Source: Beroe ovata (lineage: Eukaryota; Ctenophora; Nuda; Beroida; Beroidae). Taken from it: DNA of 57,784 bases. The notes under the pieces are model-generated. The model saw only the letters and a program-made list of their open reading frames with translations, searched no databases and had not been told where the DNA came from. The stretch covers positions 161,854 to 219,637 of the forward strand of contig CAMPET010000118.1 in assembly GCA_946803715.1 (NCBI GenBank), read 5' to 3'. Made by a program: the position numbers and the translations under genes. Positions 1-12,095 of this stretch are shown in pieces; within the stretch, counting starts at the first letter, position 1; each line of letters starts with the position of its first letter.

Positions 1-2109
1 AAAGAACTTTCACTTTTTTCATTCCGGGTTACCATATCCATGAAAATTGAAATTATTAGCTGCTCGGTTTTTGGGCTGTGTGCGGTTATTGGCTGCTTCG
101 ATATACTTCAATAAATTAACTTTATGTTTGAAACTGAAGAATGTGACCCGTCATTTGCCCTCAGGAGAAAGTTGACAAGCCCGAAACACGGTCTAAAACA
201 TGGGGCTCAAAGAAGTCATGAGATGCCATGATGCTGATGGATTGAGATTCTGACTGTTGTGTTGATGCTTCTTTGAGACTGGATAATCATTTTGACAACA
301 TTGAAAATGGATTTTAAGGAGCAATGATTAGGTTTTGGAGTGCCAGATTAGATTCAGATATCGCATTTGCATTTGTAGTACCTGATATAAGAGTGAGAGA
401 AAACATCCATTTACTTTACTCTTCTTGGAGGAATCGTATAGTATTAGTATGCCTAGAGCGAGCGCTATGTTTTTAGGGAGTTTGATTTTTAAGATTCAAT
501 TTTAGGTCTTGATTTTTTATCGATCTGATGTAGGTGAAGGCCTTCAATTGACAAAATCGTCTGACTTCAGTTTGTTAAATGTTTTGATATCATGTGCAAC
601 CTTTTTGTCGGCTGTAACTTGTTCGTAGTAAATGTAATTGTAATGACTAGATAGTTCATATGCATATTAAGTACTTATAGTATCACCCGATGACGTGGGT
701 GATGGTTCAGAATTAGACTGAGAGGTATGTGTACCTTGGCTTTTAGATGGAGAATTAGTAGAATTTAGAGAATGTCGTCCTTGCCTTTAGCCATTTTAAC
801 GGCCCGATAGAATTTTAACTTGGTAAAACTAACGAAGATATCATGTCACGATAATGGTGACGTAATGTATTCATAATGATAATGATATTGTTACATCAAA
901 CATATGCGGTGCGTTTTTGGCCATATTTCTCGAGGCGAAGCCGAGTGAAATTTGGGCAATACGCACCGAATTAACGATTGGAAAGCAAGCTACTGTTAGT
1001 GTTACCGCTGCATTTCTACATTTCAACTTTAGAGACATCCTCGATCCTCATGAGTTGAATAATATAAGTATTGGTACATTCATAATCATATGCTGAAATT
1101 GTATTGATTCATTGTGATTGTAAAGATTGAATTTGGAATCGAAAGTAAGAAGAGAGAAGTTTATTTCGCAATTTGAATTGAATTTTAGATAAATGATAAT
1201 ATTAACAAATAATATAAAATCAAATTGGCGTCTTCTGTAAGTACTTGACTCGGCCCTAAATCACATTTGCCCGTGCCGGGCCGCAGATGTATTATCAATT
1301 ATATTATTACTAGAAAACCCGTCCAAGGGGCGTGATAAACTAAGCATTGAATAAGAAGTGAAGTGAAATTATGCGGATCTGTGCATAGATGAACTGGTAA
1401 TCGATATCTAAACGATCCAAAACTAACAGACAACGAAATGGCGATAATAGAGACGCGCGCGCATTATCTGATCAATTTGCACGTGCAATTGCTATGTTGC
1501 TTAGCAACGGTGCACTTTTGCTGTCAACGTTGAACTCAGTTATGTTTTTGAGGGCAATTTTTCCAACTTCAGACGCCGATTACAAAAAATCTAAGGCCTA
1601 ATTCAAAAATCCGAAATGATGTTCGACAGCGGAATCAGTTTTTCTACCACCTTGCAAAAAATCCCGGTGTTCCAACGTCCCTTGGTTGAGATAAACGCAG
1701 ACAGGCTTGAACTGCCTCCTTCCTTTATATTATAGATTCATAAGAACATTATATTATCATTCATAATCATTAGAACACCCATCAAGTGGGTGCGCTGCAA
1801 AGTGCAATGAATATTAAATTAGTTAAATTGAATGAGCATTAAGGTTGAAAGGTTTCAAAAGAAACAACGAAATGAAGCGCATCCGTACGCGCGCATTTAA
1901 TTTGCACGTGCAACTCATAAAAATCGCATAGCAATGGCGTTCAATGCAAATTTCTACTACATCAGTACATCGTTAGCTCCTTTTTTGCATCCTTTCCCAA
2001 AACCTCGGACGCCGATAACAAAAAATCAAGTGCAGGCGTGATACACTAAGTTTGATCGGAAATACCGAGTGAAATTGAATTAGAGAATCAGAAATTATCA
2101 AAAAAAAGG
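1..2109. other. Intergenic, no gene recognised
   Basis: AT-rich DNA with stop codons in all frames and no convincing coding exon. A short inverted pair around 907-970 (GGTGCGT ... ACGCACC) and two similar patches near 1440-1500 and 1870-1930 (GCGCGC followed by TTGCACGTGCAA) look like decayed repeat material. No RNA gene was recognised. Confidence 0.5.
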
Positions 2110-2256
2110 TTGTCAGATGTTACCTGAATACCTGACCTGTTTTTCGCGCACGCGCGCCTTCATCGAAGGCCGAAACCTGTTTCGAAACCTGTTTCGGCCT
2201 TCGATGAAGGCGCGCGCGCCGCGCGCGAGAAACTGAGGTCAGATAAAATCTGACAA
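2110..2256. mobile_element. MITE family A, copy 1
   Basis: The element starts TTGTCAGAT and ends ATCTGACAA. Inside it a GC-rich stem (CTTCATCGAAGGCC ... GGCCTTCGATGAAG) and runs of GCGC can fold into a hairpin. The A-rich flanks (AAAAAGG on both sides) may be a target-site duplication but are low complexity. A close relative lies at 39247-39388 and degraded relatives near 18500-18750. It has no coding capacity. Confidence 0.75.
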
Positions 2257-2419
2257 AAAAAGGTGCATCAAAATTGCAAATGAAACGTCTCAAAGCGGAA
2301 AACAAAAAAGGAAATGGCAGCAGCAGTGAATTATCGCGCGTTATTTCACTCAGCTCAATATGCACGTGCTTTCGTGCTGATGCAAACAGGAAGAACTAGT
2401 TCAACTTTAACAATAAATT

Positions 2420-2536
2420 GTTCCCACGCTGCTTGGCCCAAATTCTCCGCGCGCGTTGCGCGTCTCCGTGGTTTCTACGACTTTTCAATTCGTACTGATT
2501 AGAACAGGGGCGCGCAACGCCGCAACGTGCGCACAC
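2420..2536 (-). repeat. Dispersed GC-rich repeat B, reverse copy
   Basis: Read on the minus strand this matches the unit found at 34938-35039, 35110-35229 and 36292-36398. It runs from GTGCGCACGTTG through TTGCGCGCCCCTGTTCTA and AAAAGTCGTAGAAAC to a GGGAACA end. It is AT-poor compared with its surroundings. No coding content is visible. Confidence 0.65.
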
Positions 2537-3423
2537 AATAAATTTGCGTCCACGCGCGAGCGCAAAATGAAATTATCGCGACAGGGTCTACGACTCCACG
2601 ATATGCCCGGGTTTTGCGCGCGCCGCTGACGCTCAACCTCGCTCTGACGCTTGTGGCTGATTGCGTCAGAGGGCCTAGCATACAACAATCAAAATGGAAG
2701 CTACACACTCCATTTTGTGACATCCAACAGGACAAACAAACAAACAACCAAATTTTAATGAAAATTAGGGGACCCGTTCGGAGTGCGTGTTCTGAAAAGG
2801 TACCAAAAAGTGATATGGCTGGAGATAGAATTGACAACTTACCCGGCTCGAACTCTCAAAACAACCCATAAAACGAATGCAACAACTCAGAAATGACTAA
2901 CAACATACGCACTCATCTGCAGTAATGTCACTTTCTCTCAAAACTTGCACCTGCCGTTACGTAGATATTAATAGATTATATAGATTTTAAACTGGTTTAA
3001 TGTTTCTATTATAATAGGGATGGTTGAATACCATAGTGGATCAACATCATGTTGATGGGCAGAACCATAATTTATTCTACAGACCACTCTGTACTGTCAC
3101 AGAAGTTGATAGCCTAATCACATTTATCACTATTGGTTTGATAAGAAGTCATGATAATTTGCAATGTTAATGAAAGGCAGCCTCTTTTGTGGGCTTCGTT
3201 TGTTCCCAATTTATTTTGACCTGTGATATAGAGAATTGTGATATTGGGACCAATAAGAACACCTATACAACCAATGCAATTCAGATAATTTCGTAAGGTG
3301 TTCTAAGCCATTTGGAACCCTCTCCAATGATACCATTTCCTATACAACTTATTATTATTTTACGATAACATATTTCATTAATTTCCCTCCATTCTTGAAT
3401 AGCTCATTCTAAGGCGTGATTTA
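2537..3423. other. Upstream region of the first RRM gene
   Basis: No coding exon was recognised. A CGACAGGGTCTACGA patch at about 2578 belongs to the same GC-rich repeat family as 18.0-18.3 and 36.1 kb. Near the 3' end, pyrimidine-rich sequence followed by AG (two candidates, 24 and 13 nt before the ATG at 3424) could be a splice acceptor. Confidence 0.4.
3080..3130. repeat. Short dispersed repeat, copy 1
   Basis: A segment containing CAGACCACTCTG and CACAGAAGTTGATAGC, then TAATCACATTTAT, recurs almost unchanged at 20727-20773 inside a HEATR4 intron. The copies differ by a 6-base indel and one substitution. Element class unknown. Confidence 0.55.
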
Positions 3424-4197
3424 ATGTCCATGTTAGAATCATATGCTGGGGATGAAATGGTGGATGATATTGATTCAAGGAAAATAATTGTGAGGTTGCT
3501 TGATGAGAACACATCCAGAGATACAATTCAAGGCTACTTCTCAGCATTAGGGGCAATCAGTGATGTGGACTTGAAAGTAGATGAATCTGGAAAGTCTAGG
3601 GGATTTTGTTTCATAACATTTGATGATGGATCTGTCATAGACAAACTGGTTGAGGCAACCCATGTTATTGACAACAAAGAGGTTGTTGTTGCTCGAGCCA
3701 TTCCTTACAAAGACCGGACCAAGACTAACAAACTGTTTGTGGGTGGTTTGCCAGAGTCTTTATCTGAGGAAGAGATTTCTGAGTTTTTTGACCAATTTGG
3801 AACAATTGAAAAAATTGAAACAGTTATTGACCAAGACACACAGCGAAGAAAACACTTTTGTTTCATTGTTTTTACTAGTACTGAGGCAGTTGAAAAAGCA
3901 GTCAATGGAAAAAATCCACCAAGAAGTGTTGTGCACAAAATTGGTAAATTCAGGCTTGAGTGCCGAAAAAAGTTCCCTGAAGGGCATCCAATTCAGAAAA
4001 AGTTCAAAGAAATGAGAAAGCAGCAAATGGAAATTTATCCTGGCCCAAGCCTTGATACATTTGGTTACAGCTACTATGGATATAGCAGTTATGGATACCC
4101 CGCAACATTCCAGCCTGCATATCCTCATGCATTCGGCTATGGTGGTCCACTCCGCCCAAGTAGTCAGAGGGGAGCATTTGGCTACAGACCTTATTGA
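3424..4197 (+). CDS. Two-RRM hnRNP-like RNA-binding protein 1
   Basis: A 257-residue protein with two RNA recognition motifs, at about residues 20-92 (RNP2 IIVRLL, RNP1 SRGFCFITF) and 102-178 (RNP2 LFVGGL, RNP1 RKHFCFIVF), then a basic linker and a Tyr/Gly-rich tail. The architecture is that of hnRNP A/B-D (Squid-like) proteins, which bind single-stranded RNA and act in splicing, export or mRNA stability; that role is family inference. RRM2 is followed by a Cys-basic-HPIQKK stretch shared by all four RRM genes here. The coding region is one uninterrupted exon. The ATG is the first in frame and sits just after a possible acceptor. It is the first of four same-strand paralogues and has a shorter tail than the third. 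Confidence 0.9.
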   Translation: MSMLESYAGDEMVDDIDSRKIIVRLLDENTSRDTIQGYFSALGAISDVDLKVDESGKSRGFCFITFDDGSVIDKLVEATHVIDNKEVVVARAIPYKDRTKTNKLFVGGLPESLSEEEISEFFDQFGTIEKIETVIDQDTQRRKHFCFIVFTSTEAVEKAVNGKNPPRSVVHKIGKFRLECRKKFPEGHPIQKKFKEMRKQQMEIYPGPSLDTFGYSYYGYSSYGYPATFQPAYPHAFGYGGPLRPSSQRGAFGYRPY

Positions 4198-6978
4198 TAT
4201 TTTGTTGAAATGAAGGATAGAGATGGCTGATACTAAAGCTGCAGGAAAGCTCAAATTTTGTACCTCTGGTTGGGACAACTCACATCTTTTGTAGTGCTGG
4301 AATGGAATTGGTGTCTATTGATGGAGAATGTTTAAACACTGGAAAACATCAGTGCAACAGTGAAGAGATCATTTCATGACTGGTCATTTTCTACAGCAAG
4401 TTCTTGTTTATGTGACCGACACAAAAATGTTGCAACTATACCAGTTGTGCATTAAACACCATCTTTAGCATTATGAAGACAGTAGATAGACTAAAGCTAT
4501 CAATTATCATTATGATATCTTTGGAGTCATTGCAACCATCATGTTACAGTTTGTAGACATTGACAAAATTTTAACTCCTACATGGTAGGTTATATTCATT
4601 ATGCTTATTTGCTACTCTAAGCAATTTGCTGCTCTGTTATCAAAATCTAGACAAAACGTACATGCAAAAAGTACAAACATAGCCTTCTTGCTGAAAATTT
4701 GTTTGATTGTCCTGGTAAAAGACATTTCTAGAATTTTGTGATTATCCTGAGTTTCTTACTGATATTTTTAGTCCTTTTAGTCCTTTATACAATATTTCAA
4801 TAGATTGTATTTTTAGTTTAAATGTCTAATATATTTCTGTGATAGATACAAGAGTGCAGTAAGTTGTTTGAGTCTGGCCTGAATTAGCAATACTAATGGA
4901 CAAAAACACTGTGTGCTGGACAGAAAAAATTGTGATTTAACTGTGTTAATCATCTTGGAAACATCCCGTTTTCTCTGGCATTATTTTGAATTTATTGGTT
5001 GTAATTTCCATTGATGGATTCAAGATTTTGTGACTAATTTTGTTATTTATAATTATAAACAAGGATTGATTTCAATACTTTAGTAATGATGTTTGATGTG
5101 ATAGATATATGACTGATAAGGTGTGTTGTTATACATACAGTTTGCACATTTATCAGTTATCATACAATTACTCATGGGATTATTATCACATTGTAGTGAG
5201 CTTGTAATATTCCATCATCTTTCTCACTACTCGTTTTGTTTTTATATGATAAGTATAACTGTAGGTTCTAATTTATTAATAAGTCAGACGCCTTATTCCA
5301 GCTGTCATATTGATAGGAAAATTTTCATGTTATCTGCCTTAATAATTGTTTTGATATGTGAATAGTGTTGTATGGAGGGAAGATATATATCAATTTCAAT
5401 TTTGTTGAAGTTGTGTGATCTCAGTGGCTAGGTTTTGCCTCATTGCCTATTCTGATTGAGAATCATATTGCAACCATGTTTGTATTTGAGGCAGAACAAT
5501 AACCATGACACAGTCGGTATTTATTTAAATTGTCAATTGATGTCAATTTCTAGGGAATTTGTAATAAACTATCAATATTTGTATCACTATGGATATTGGA
5601 GCTCATAACCTCTTTAAAATTTAAAGGAATAATTCAAAACCCAGATAGCATCAAGCATGTTCACAGCACTTGTTACGGGGCCTACAAACTGTTTTTTCTT
5701 AACATTGCTCTAACAAAGAGTGTTGATGTCCAAGGGTTGTTATTTTTCATGGTGGAATAATTCTTTATTACATCAAAATTTCAGCATTCTTCAGTGTTAA
5801 ATCAGGCTAGGAATTGTTTGGAGAGTGGAATATATTGATTTGCTCTTAAGCTTGATGTTTAAAGTTATAATGCTCTTGACAGCTATTAAATAAGTATTTT
5901 CATCAGTGAAAGCAAGAGAGCAAATCTTTTAATGGTTGAATGATATCGTTTATTGATACATTGATGTTATATTTACGATTTATTGTTATAAATAAATTTG
6001 CCTCTTTGAGAATAATTCTCCAAAGGTTGAATACCAAGAGCAACTAACAAGTTCCAGATCCTCAGTAACAGTCAAATGTAGTAACAGTCAAAAGTGATTA
6101 CTGTTAAGTGAGGGGTATTAAAGCAATTCATTAATTCATTGTTGCTGCGGCTGCTGAGAATGAGGATTGTCTCTTTGACTCTGATTACAGTTCTGTCGAG
6201 GATTTGGGAATTCTAAAAGTTTTATAAGTTTGATCTGAGAACTGGTTGGAAGTATGAGATGGAATGAATTGAATATTCAAACAACGTGCCATTGAGGTAT
6301 GGAGATTTATTTATGCCAATCCATTTGAAGTATTTTCAGCTTGAAAGTTTGCTTTATAAATAGCTGTGTAAATAATTAGTGGCAGTGGTGCTCGAGTCTT
6401 GACTCTTGGTATAGTGAGACCTCTACCTATGAAACAGCGTACATTACCTTTGGAATCAAGTGCAAAAGAGCTGTATATTTTGTCTCCTTGTTTGAATAGC
6501 CAAACCCATTGATCTGACTCAAAGGTTCTGCTTTCATATATGCTTTGGAGTTGTGACTTTGTTACATCTTCTTGAGAATTGTATATATTATATATGTCGA
6601 TTGAATTTTTGTGTCACATTGACCATTGGTTTTGTTAAGAAGTGCCTTTTGGAGTTTTGGAAGCGGCTTTCTAAGAAGTCAATTTTTATAGTCATTCCAG
6701 GGTTTACAGTTTACTGTCTCGTTAGTCCATTGGTACACAATTTGACTGTATACATTCATTAATATCTTTTGAATGGGATGCTATGTTGATGGATTTGATG
6801 TGGATATAATTCGGAGAATCTGGCCTGATGGCATTTCTTTCAATGATGGTGTTTCATTGGTGTACTTTTTAAATCATTGATTTGTTGGTCTAAGCCTTGA
6901 TCAATAGATACATGAATAAGTGTGTAATGAGTATTGACATTCCTGATTTATCAAATAACAAGAATATTCTAATCAAGC
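4198..6978. other. Intergenic or UTR, no gene recognised
   Basis: AT-rich sequence between the first two RRM genes. The longest reading frames (about 5123-5365 and 6553-6762) are short and hydrophobic, as expected by chance in AT-rich DNA. Part is probably the 3'UTR of the upstream gene and part the promoter and leader of the next. No repeat or RNA gene was recognised. Confidence 0.45.
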
Positions 6979-7872
6979 ATGGGTGAAGAAGATGGCAAAG
7001 AAAAAAAGAAGCTACATTCATCATTACCAGATCATTCCGATGAAAATGAATCAACTAAGATTATTGTTCTTCAATTATCGTTCAGTTCAAATGAAGATAC
7101 AGTGCATGAATATTTTTCAAAGTTCGGTGACATTGAGAAACTGGATTTGAAGCGTTTCCCTGATGGTAGTTCTAGAGGTTTTGCATTCATTATTTACAAG
7201 TCTGAAGATTCAATTACCAAGGTCCTTAGTGATCAGAATCACATAATTGATAGCAGAAAAGTTACTGTTGAGAAAGCAAGAACTCAATCCCAAAAGATGC
7301 AGACAAACAAGATATTCATTGGAAAATTGCCCAGCGAAATAACAGAAGAGCAAATGCGGAAGTACTTTTCAAACTTTGGAGAGATAGAAAAGATAGATTT
7401 TGTATTCAATAAGCTTACAAATGAAAGAAAAAGTTTTTGCTTTATCGAATTCAAATCCCAGGACACTGTAGAGAAGATAACGGAAAGCAAAATTCCTCCT
7501 GATAGTACCAGACATACCATAGACAATTTCGAAATTGATTGTAAGAAGAAGTTTGATGATAATCATCCTATTCAAAGGAAAATCAGGGCACTGGAAAGAC
7601 AGAAGCGTGGAGACTTCTATGGAGGCTATGGTTACTATGGTAATCATAGTTATTATGGTAGTTATTTACCTCCTTATCCTGGGTATGGATGTCATGGATC
7701 TTATTACGATTACAATCAATCATACAGTAGAGATTTCTATGGTCCATACAATGGTTCTCATGGACATGGTCATGAAGAGTACAATATTGCTTACGATGGA
7801 TATTACAATGGATCCTCAGAGAAAATACTAAATCAGACTGCCAAGAACAACACTGAAGCAAGTTTAATTTAA
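6979..7872 (+). CDS. Two-RRM hnRNP-like RNA-binding protein 2
   Basis: A 297-residue protein with a short charged N-terminus, RRM1 at about 27-100 (RNP2 IIVLQL, RNP1 SRGFAFIIY), RRM2 at about 110-185 (RNP2 IFIGKL, RNP1 RKSFCFIEF), and a tail rich in Tyr, Gly and His (repeats like YYG, HGHGH). It is a paralogue of the other three RRM genes and keeps the shared DCKKKF...HPIQRK motif after RRM2. Low-complexity aromatic tails of this kind promote condensate formation in hnRNPs (family knowledge). The coding region is a single exon. It is the most AT-rich of the four. The start is the first in-frame ATG, after a weak possible acceptor (CTAATCAAG). Confidence 0.88.
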   Translation: MGEEDGKEKKKLHSSLPDHSDENESTKIIVLQLSFSSNEDTVHEYFSKFGDIEKLDLKRFPDGSSRGFAFIIYKSEDSITKVLSDQNHIIDSRKVTVEKARTQSQKMQTNKIFIGKLPSEITEEQMRKYFSNFGEIEKIDFVFNKLTNERKSFCFIEFKSQDTVEKITESKIPPDSTRHTIDNFEIDCKKKFDDNHPIQRKIRALERQKRGDFYGGYGYYGNHSYYGSYLPPYPGYGCHGSYYDYNQSYSRDFYGPYNGSHGHGHEEYNIAYDGYYNGSSEKILNQTAKNNTEASLI

Positions 7873-8070
7873 CAAATAGATTTTAATTGTCATCAAACGA
7901 GTATGCAATTGTATTTGTTGTTTGTTATATTTTTTAAATCAATTTTGTGTTGTCTTCAATCTACGTTTCTGGAAATATTGTTCGATATTTCCACCTACTG
8001 AATCCCAATACGAATGAAAGTTTGAATGTTTTGCATTTTCGATAAGTTTGTATTGTTAATCCAGTCGCAC
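7873..8070. other. Probable 3'UTR of RRM gene 2
   Basis: AT-rich sequence directly after the stop codon with no reading frame of note. No canonical poly(A) signal that I could place with confidence. Confidence 0.35.
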
Positions 8071-8850
8071 GAGCCCTACGAGCGAATTTCGACGACACAA
8101 CTGCAACACACCTCCGACACAACTGCGACACAACTGGGACACAAGTACAGTCATGGTAGTGATCATCCTACTTCGAAAAATTTAATCAGTTTTCGATCCA
8201 TTTACATCCTAGTCTTCCAGCTGACGCTAAGACTTGCATAAGAGAGTACATATTTTTAGTACAGCCCTTTTCTGTGATTTGTTAGTGAACTAATTCATAA
8301 CTAGCTACAGAGAATATGGTGAATCACGTGAGTCCACGTGGACGTTTTGTAGAAATAAGGGGGATTCGGCAATTGATCCCATGCCGGTGTCGATGCAACA
8401 ATAAGGCAACAATAAAGCAACAAGTGATTGAAACAATGTGCCCGCAAATTATGACTGTTAACCAAAATTGAGACAATAACGCAGCGTCGCAACAATAAGA
8501 CAGCAATAACACAGTAAAGCAACAATAAAGCAATAATAAAGCAACAATATTGCAAAAATGAGGCAACTGTAACACAGCAAATTTGATACAACCTTTTTTC
8601 TGTCTGACACATTCGTTAGGGATTGTTGTCTTGGGAAAAGTAAATTTTCGACATATTGCTGCCTTATTGGTGCCTTATTGTAGCGGATGAAGATCGAAAA
8701 CTGAAAAGTATGACGATCACTAATCAGTAGCCATAACTGTACTTGTGTCGCAGGTTCGTCGCAGTTGTATAGCAGGTGCGTTGCAGTTGTGTAGCAGGTG
8801 TGTCGCAGTTGTGTTGCAGGTGTGTCGTCTAAAATCGCTCATACGACCGT
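8071..8850. mobile_element. Fold-back element with repetitive arms
   Basis: Arms at about 8071-8198 and 8692-8850 are inverted relatives of each other. Both contain several ~12-bp subrepeats (ACACAACTGCGA type; TGCAGTTGTGT in the other arm) and share an ACAAGTACAGT / ACTGTACTTGT block and CAGTTTTCGATC / GATCGAAAACTG. The interior holds AACAATAAAGCAACAATAA-like tandem sequence. No transposase frame is visible. The arms are imperfect, so the insertion is not recent. Confidence 0.7.
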
Positions 8851-9160
8851 TTATGCATTAAATTTTTTTAATGCATAGTGCATACATGCATATTATTTGG
8901 TAGTTGAAATTTTTCAAATTCTTGTTTGACAATTCATTAACAGTTTTCATATACCTATCAGCATATACGTTTCTTGTGGATGGGAAGCTTTACAGTTTGC
9001 CTTGAGTTCATGATTCCCTGATAATATATGCAAATTGTGTGCACCTTTGACAAAAGCTCGACAGCTGAAAACGACCATTTTAGCAGTTCCAAACGGTTCA
9101 TATTGTTGATTTATTGATCGTGGAGGGTCGCAGAAGTTAGGCATCAATTGTGAAAAAATT

Positions 9161-9571
9161 CGACCCTCCATAAATGCTTGAATTCGATTACAAATCATTC
9201 AAAACATGCCCAAACATGGAAAACATGTTTTGAGGTGATTTTGACCGAATTACAGCGATTTGGGTCGTTGCACTTGTTTCAGGACTTATCTCTAATTTAT
9301 CTCTAATTACGTGTCAGAATCACAATATCTTGGCTTCTGGTGAATATTTCTGGCTGAAAATATTTATGCCCATGCTCTGACACATATCAATAAGAATCTG
9401 ACAATTTTATCGGGGTTTAAAACGAATTTTGTGATTCTGACACCTAATAAGAGCGAAATTCGGTGTCCTGAAACAAGTGCAACCACCCAATTGAGTCAAA
9501 ATCATCTCAAAACTTCATTTAGGCATGTTTTGAGTAATTTGTGATCGAATCCAAGACTTTTTGGAGGGTCG
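9161..9571. mobile_element. Inverted-repeat element (non-autonomous)
   Basis: Long imperfect inverted arms: 9161-9284 begins CGACCCTCCA and ends CTTGTTTCAGGAC; 9459-9571 begins GTCCTGAAACAAGTG and ends TGGAGGGTCG. An inner inverted pair GTGTCAGAATCACAA / TTGTGATTCTGACAC lies at about 9312 and 9429. It has no coding content. The superfamily is not evident from the termini. Confidence 0.7.
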
Positions 9572-9754
9572 AAAAAATTCTCGTCACCATGTCACCAGGT
9601 GTTACCACGTCACGGTGACGCCTCACAACTGATGCCAAACACTTCTGTCACCCCTAAGGATCAAAAAATCAACTATATGAACCATCTGGAATCGACAAAC
9701 TGCCAAACTTTGCGATTTTTACTTGTCACATCTTGCACACATTTTCGGGGATTC

Positions 9755-10151
9755 CAGTGATGCACGCCGCCGCCGGACGCCGCCACGCCGGCACATCCTC
9801 ACACGCCGCCACGCCGGAACCTCTCAAGTCGGCGTGGCGTGAAAATTGAAAAAATTTCAAAAAAAAATTTTTAACAAAAAAATTTGAAAAAAAAAATAAT
9901 TTTAAGGCCACATGTGAAAATTAAATTTTCGCGGACAGCCTCACTTGGGAGTTTTGGGCATAAATGCTGTAAAAACCACATTTATTCAATCATTGTTTCA
10001 CGCGAGCACGTACGTCACTATTTTTTTGGGCCTGGAAATTAAAACTTAAATTTTGATAAAATTTTGTTCCACGCCGCCGAAACGCCGCCACGCCGGGCCA
10101 TTTTGGGCACGCCGCCGCCGGTTGACAATTATGAACCAGCGTGCATCACTG
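9755..10151. mobile_element. Non-autonomous hAT-type element with intact 8-bp TSD
   Basis: The element starts CAGTGATGCACGC and ends GCGTGCATCACTG (13-bp perfect terminal inverted repeats). It is flanked by identical 8-bp direct repeats GGGGATTC at 9747-9754 and 10152-10159. Eight-base duplications and CAGTG-type ends are characteristic of the hAT superfamily. The 397-bp interior is bounded by CCGCC/GCCGCC-rich repeats and an A/T-rich core with no transposase, so it would need a transposase in trans. Confidence 0.88.
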
Positions 10152-10159
10152 GGGGATTC

Positions 10160-12095
10160 ATCTACTGTTTGCCATTAATTCTTTTAACGACTAAGTGAAG
10201 AGTTTAAGACAAAGTTGTATTGTTCTTTCATATTTTTATTACCTACGCTATAAGTCTTCAGGGTTGAAACTGAATTTCATATAATACGACATGAACTATG
10301 CATTTCATTTTTGGTTAGATCATAGGGGTTCGAAGGTAATGATGAATGATGGAGTTTTAAGGTCTGCTCAATTAATGTCAGGTTGGTTTAACTTGATATC
10401 AAGAGTTACAGTTATGAATATCAATGCAGATTTCACCCTTATCAGATGGAGGGTATGGATTATCTACTCCCTCGTCAATAGTTTGTTTGTATTTATATTT
10501 GAATTTCTATATTTCATATTTCATGTTTTAATAATGATTTGTTATTATTCAATTATCGTGATATACAGATCACTCGTGTGGTTCATTGCTTCCAATTTTA
10601 AACTGCAATTGGTAACTAGCTTTCACATTGCCAACACTCTCCTCATCTTCAATTAGTTTCAAATATAATGGGACATAGCAATACCATTTTCTATGCTGAT
10701 AACATAGAAGTAATCATACTTCAGGAAGAATCCTCTGCACTTCCAAATGTTCAAATCCGAGCCACATCCCCTCTTCACTGCACACTGCAATGATACAATT
10801 ATTTGATGGGAAATTTTAGTTTCACCACACTTTGTGGAACTTTTGGTTTTGGACCTTTATAAACTTTTAAAACAAATTTCAAAACGTTGTCGAATATCCA
10901 AAGCAATGTAGTTTTATCAGATCAATCAAATTTCCAAAAAAAGTTTTATTCTATTACTCAAACAGCATCATTTTAAGGTGTCTCCTCGGTGTTGCTTCAG
11001 AAAAGGTAGAAATCGTAAGTAAATACTAGATGGAAAACTGCCTTTCATCTCTGTCACGCTTTTATTAGGTTTCAGCAAATAAATTAATCAAGTGACAGAG
11101 ATTTTCTAATGGATGGATGTTATACATGTTTCCTGCATTTTGGACTTCAAAGTTTTTGAAGCAAATTTTTCATTTTGCAAAAAAATGTATTTAAACATAT
11201 TCAACTATTATCAGAAATATCCTGATGATGATTCCAGATCAAGTGTGGCTGAACTTTCAATATCCTCATGTAAAGGACGAAGGTTAGGTGCTCCAACGAA
11301 CACCTAGACTTACAGTATTCCTATGCTGTGACAAAATGACATAGCAATGATGTTAGACTCATATTTGATCACTTGATTCTAATATAGGTAATCAATATAC
11401 CAGTGATACCTATCTAATACATAGGATTGAGAAAGTTCAGCTGTACTGTGATATGATGATTTGATCATTTCAAGCTAACTTAAATCTCTCAGAAGAAATC
11501 AGAGGTGCTACTGTTAGGTCCATTAGGTCAAAACTAGTAAATAGTAATGCAATAACAGTGCGACCAGTCAGCCCTGGTTAATAATCTTTAGAAGCATGCA
11601 TCGTGCGTCTCGAGAACTGTTATTCCATCAAACTTCCTAAATAGCTGAACACACTTCAAATCGTGGTAGCATGAACATACTGTCATCCTATTTATAGGGA
11701 TCCAACATAGTTATCACATACATATAGAGCAATCTGAGAATCTGAATAGGTTATCACAATCTGGATAAAGGGACTGATTTCATCTTGCAGCTCCGAGAAT
11801 AAACCGTTTCACAGCATCACCGGCTTAGTGGCTTCTCTGGTAGGTTTGCTTTCGATATTTTGAAGCAGCTTTCTTAGATGACCTTTGCCTTTCATTTTCA
11901 CAATAATCGGTAGTCTTTCAAAATATCCCAGTTACATTTTTGGTAGACTAACACTTAAAAACTAAAACGTGAAATAAGCTGAAGGTGCAACTAATCTTTT
12001 TTTATCGTTTTTGAATCCTTCTTTGATTAGTGAGACTTGTTGGCCTTAATGATTGCTATTGTTATATTCAAACTCATCCTGTCTAATTCCAGGAT
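10160..12095. other. Upstream region or 5' intron of RRM gene 3
   Basis: No coding exon was recognised; a 121-codon hydrophobic frame at 10291-10656 looks like AT-rich noise. The stretch ends in a good splice acceptor (TCTAATTCCAG) 3 nt before the ATG at 12096, so some of it is probably a 5'UTR intron, or outron if trans-spliced. Confidence 0.45.

Noticed and set aside
907-970. Possible small inverted-repeat element
   Set aside because: Only about 7-8 bp pair convincingly; no second copy or target duplication.
8301-8612. Repetitive minus-strand ORFs in the fold-back element
   Set aside because: They are translations of CAACAATAAAGCAACAATAA tandem sequence.
10291-10656. 121-codon hydrophobic plus-strand ORF
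   Set aside because: AT-rich, Phe/Ile/Tyr-heavy composition without motif, no splice context and no similarity to a known family; expected by chance.
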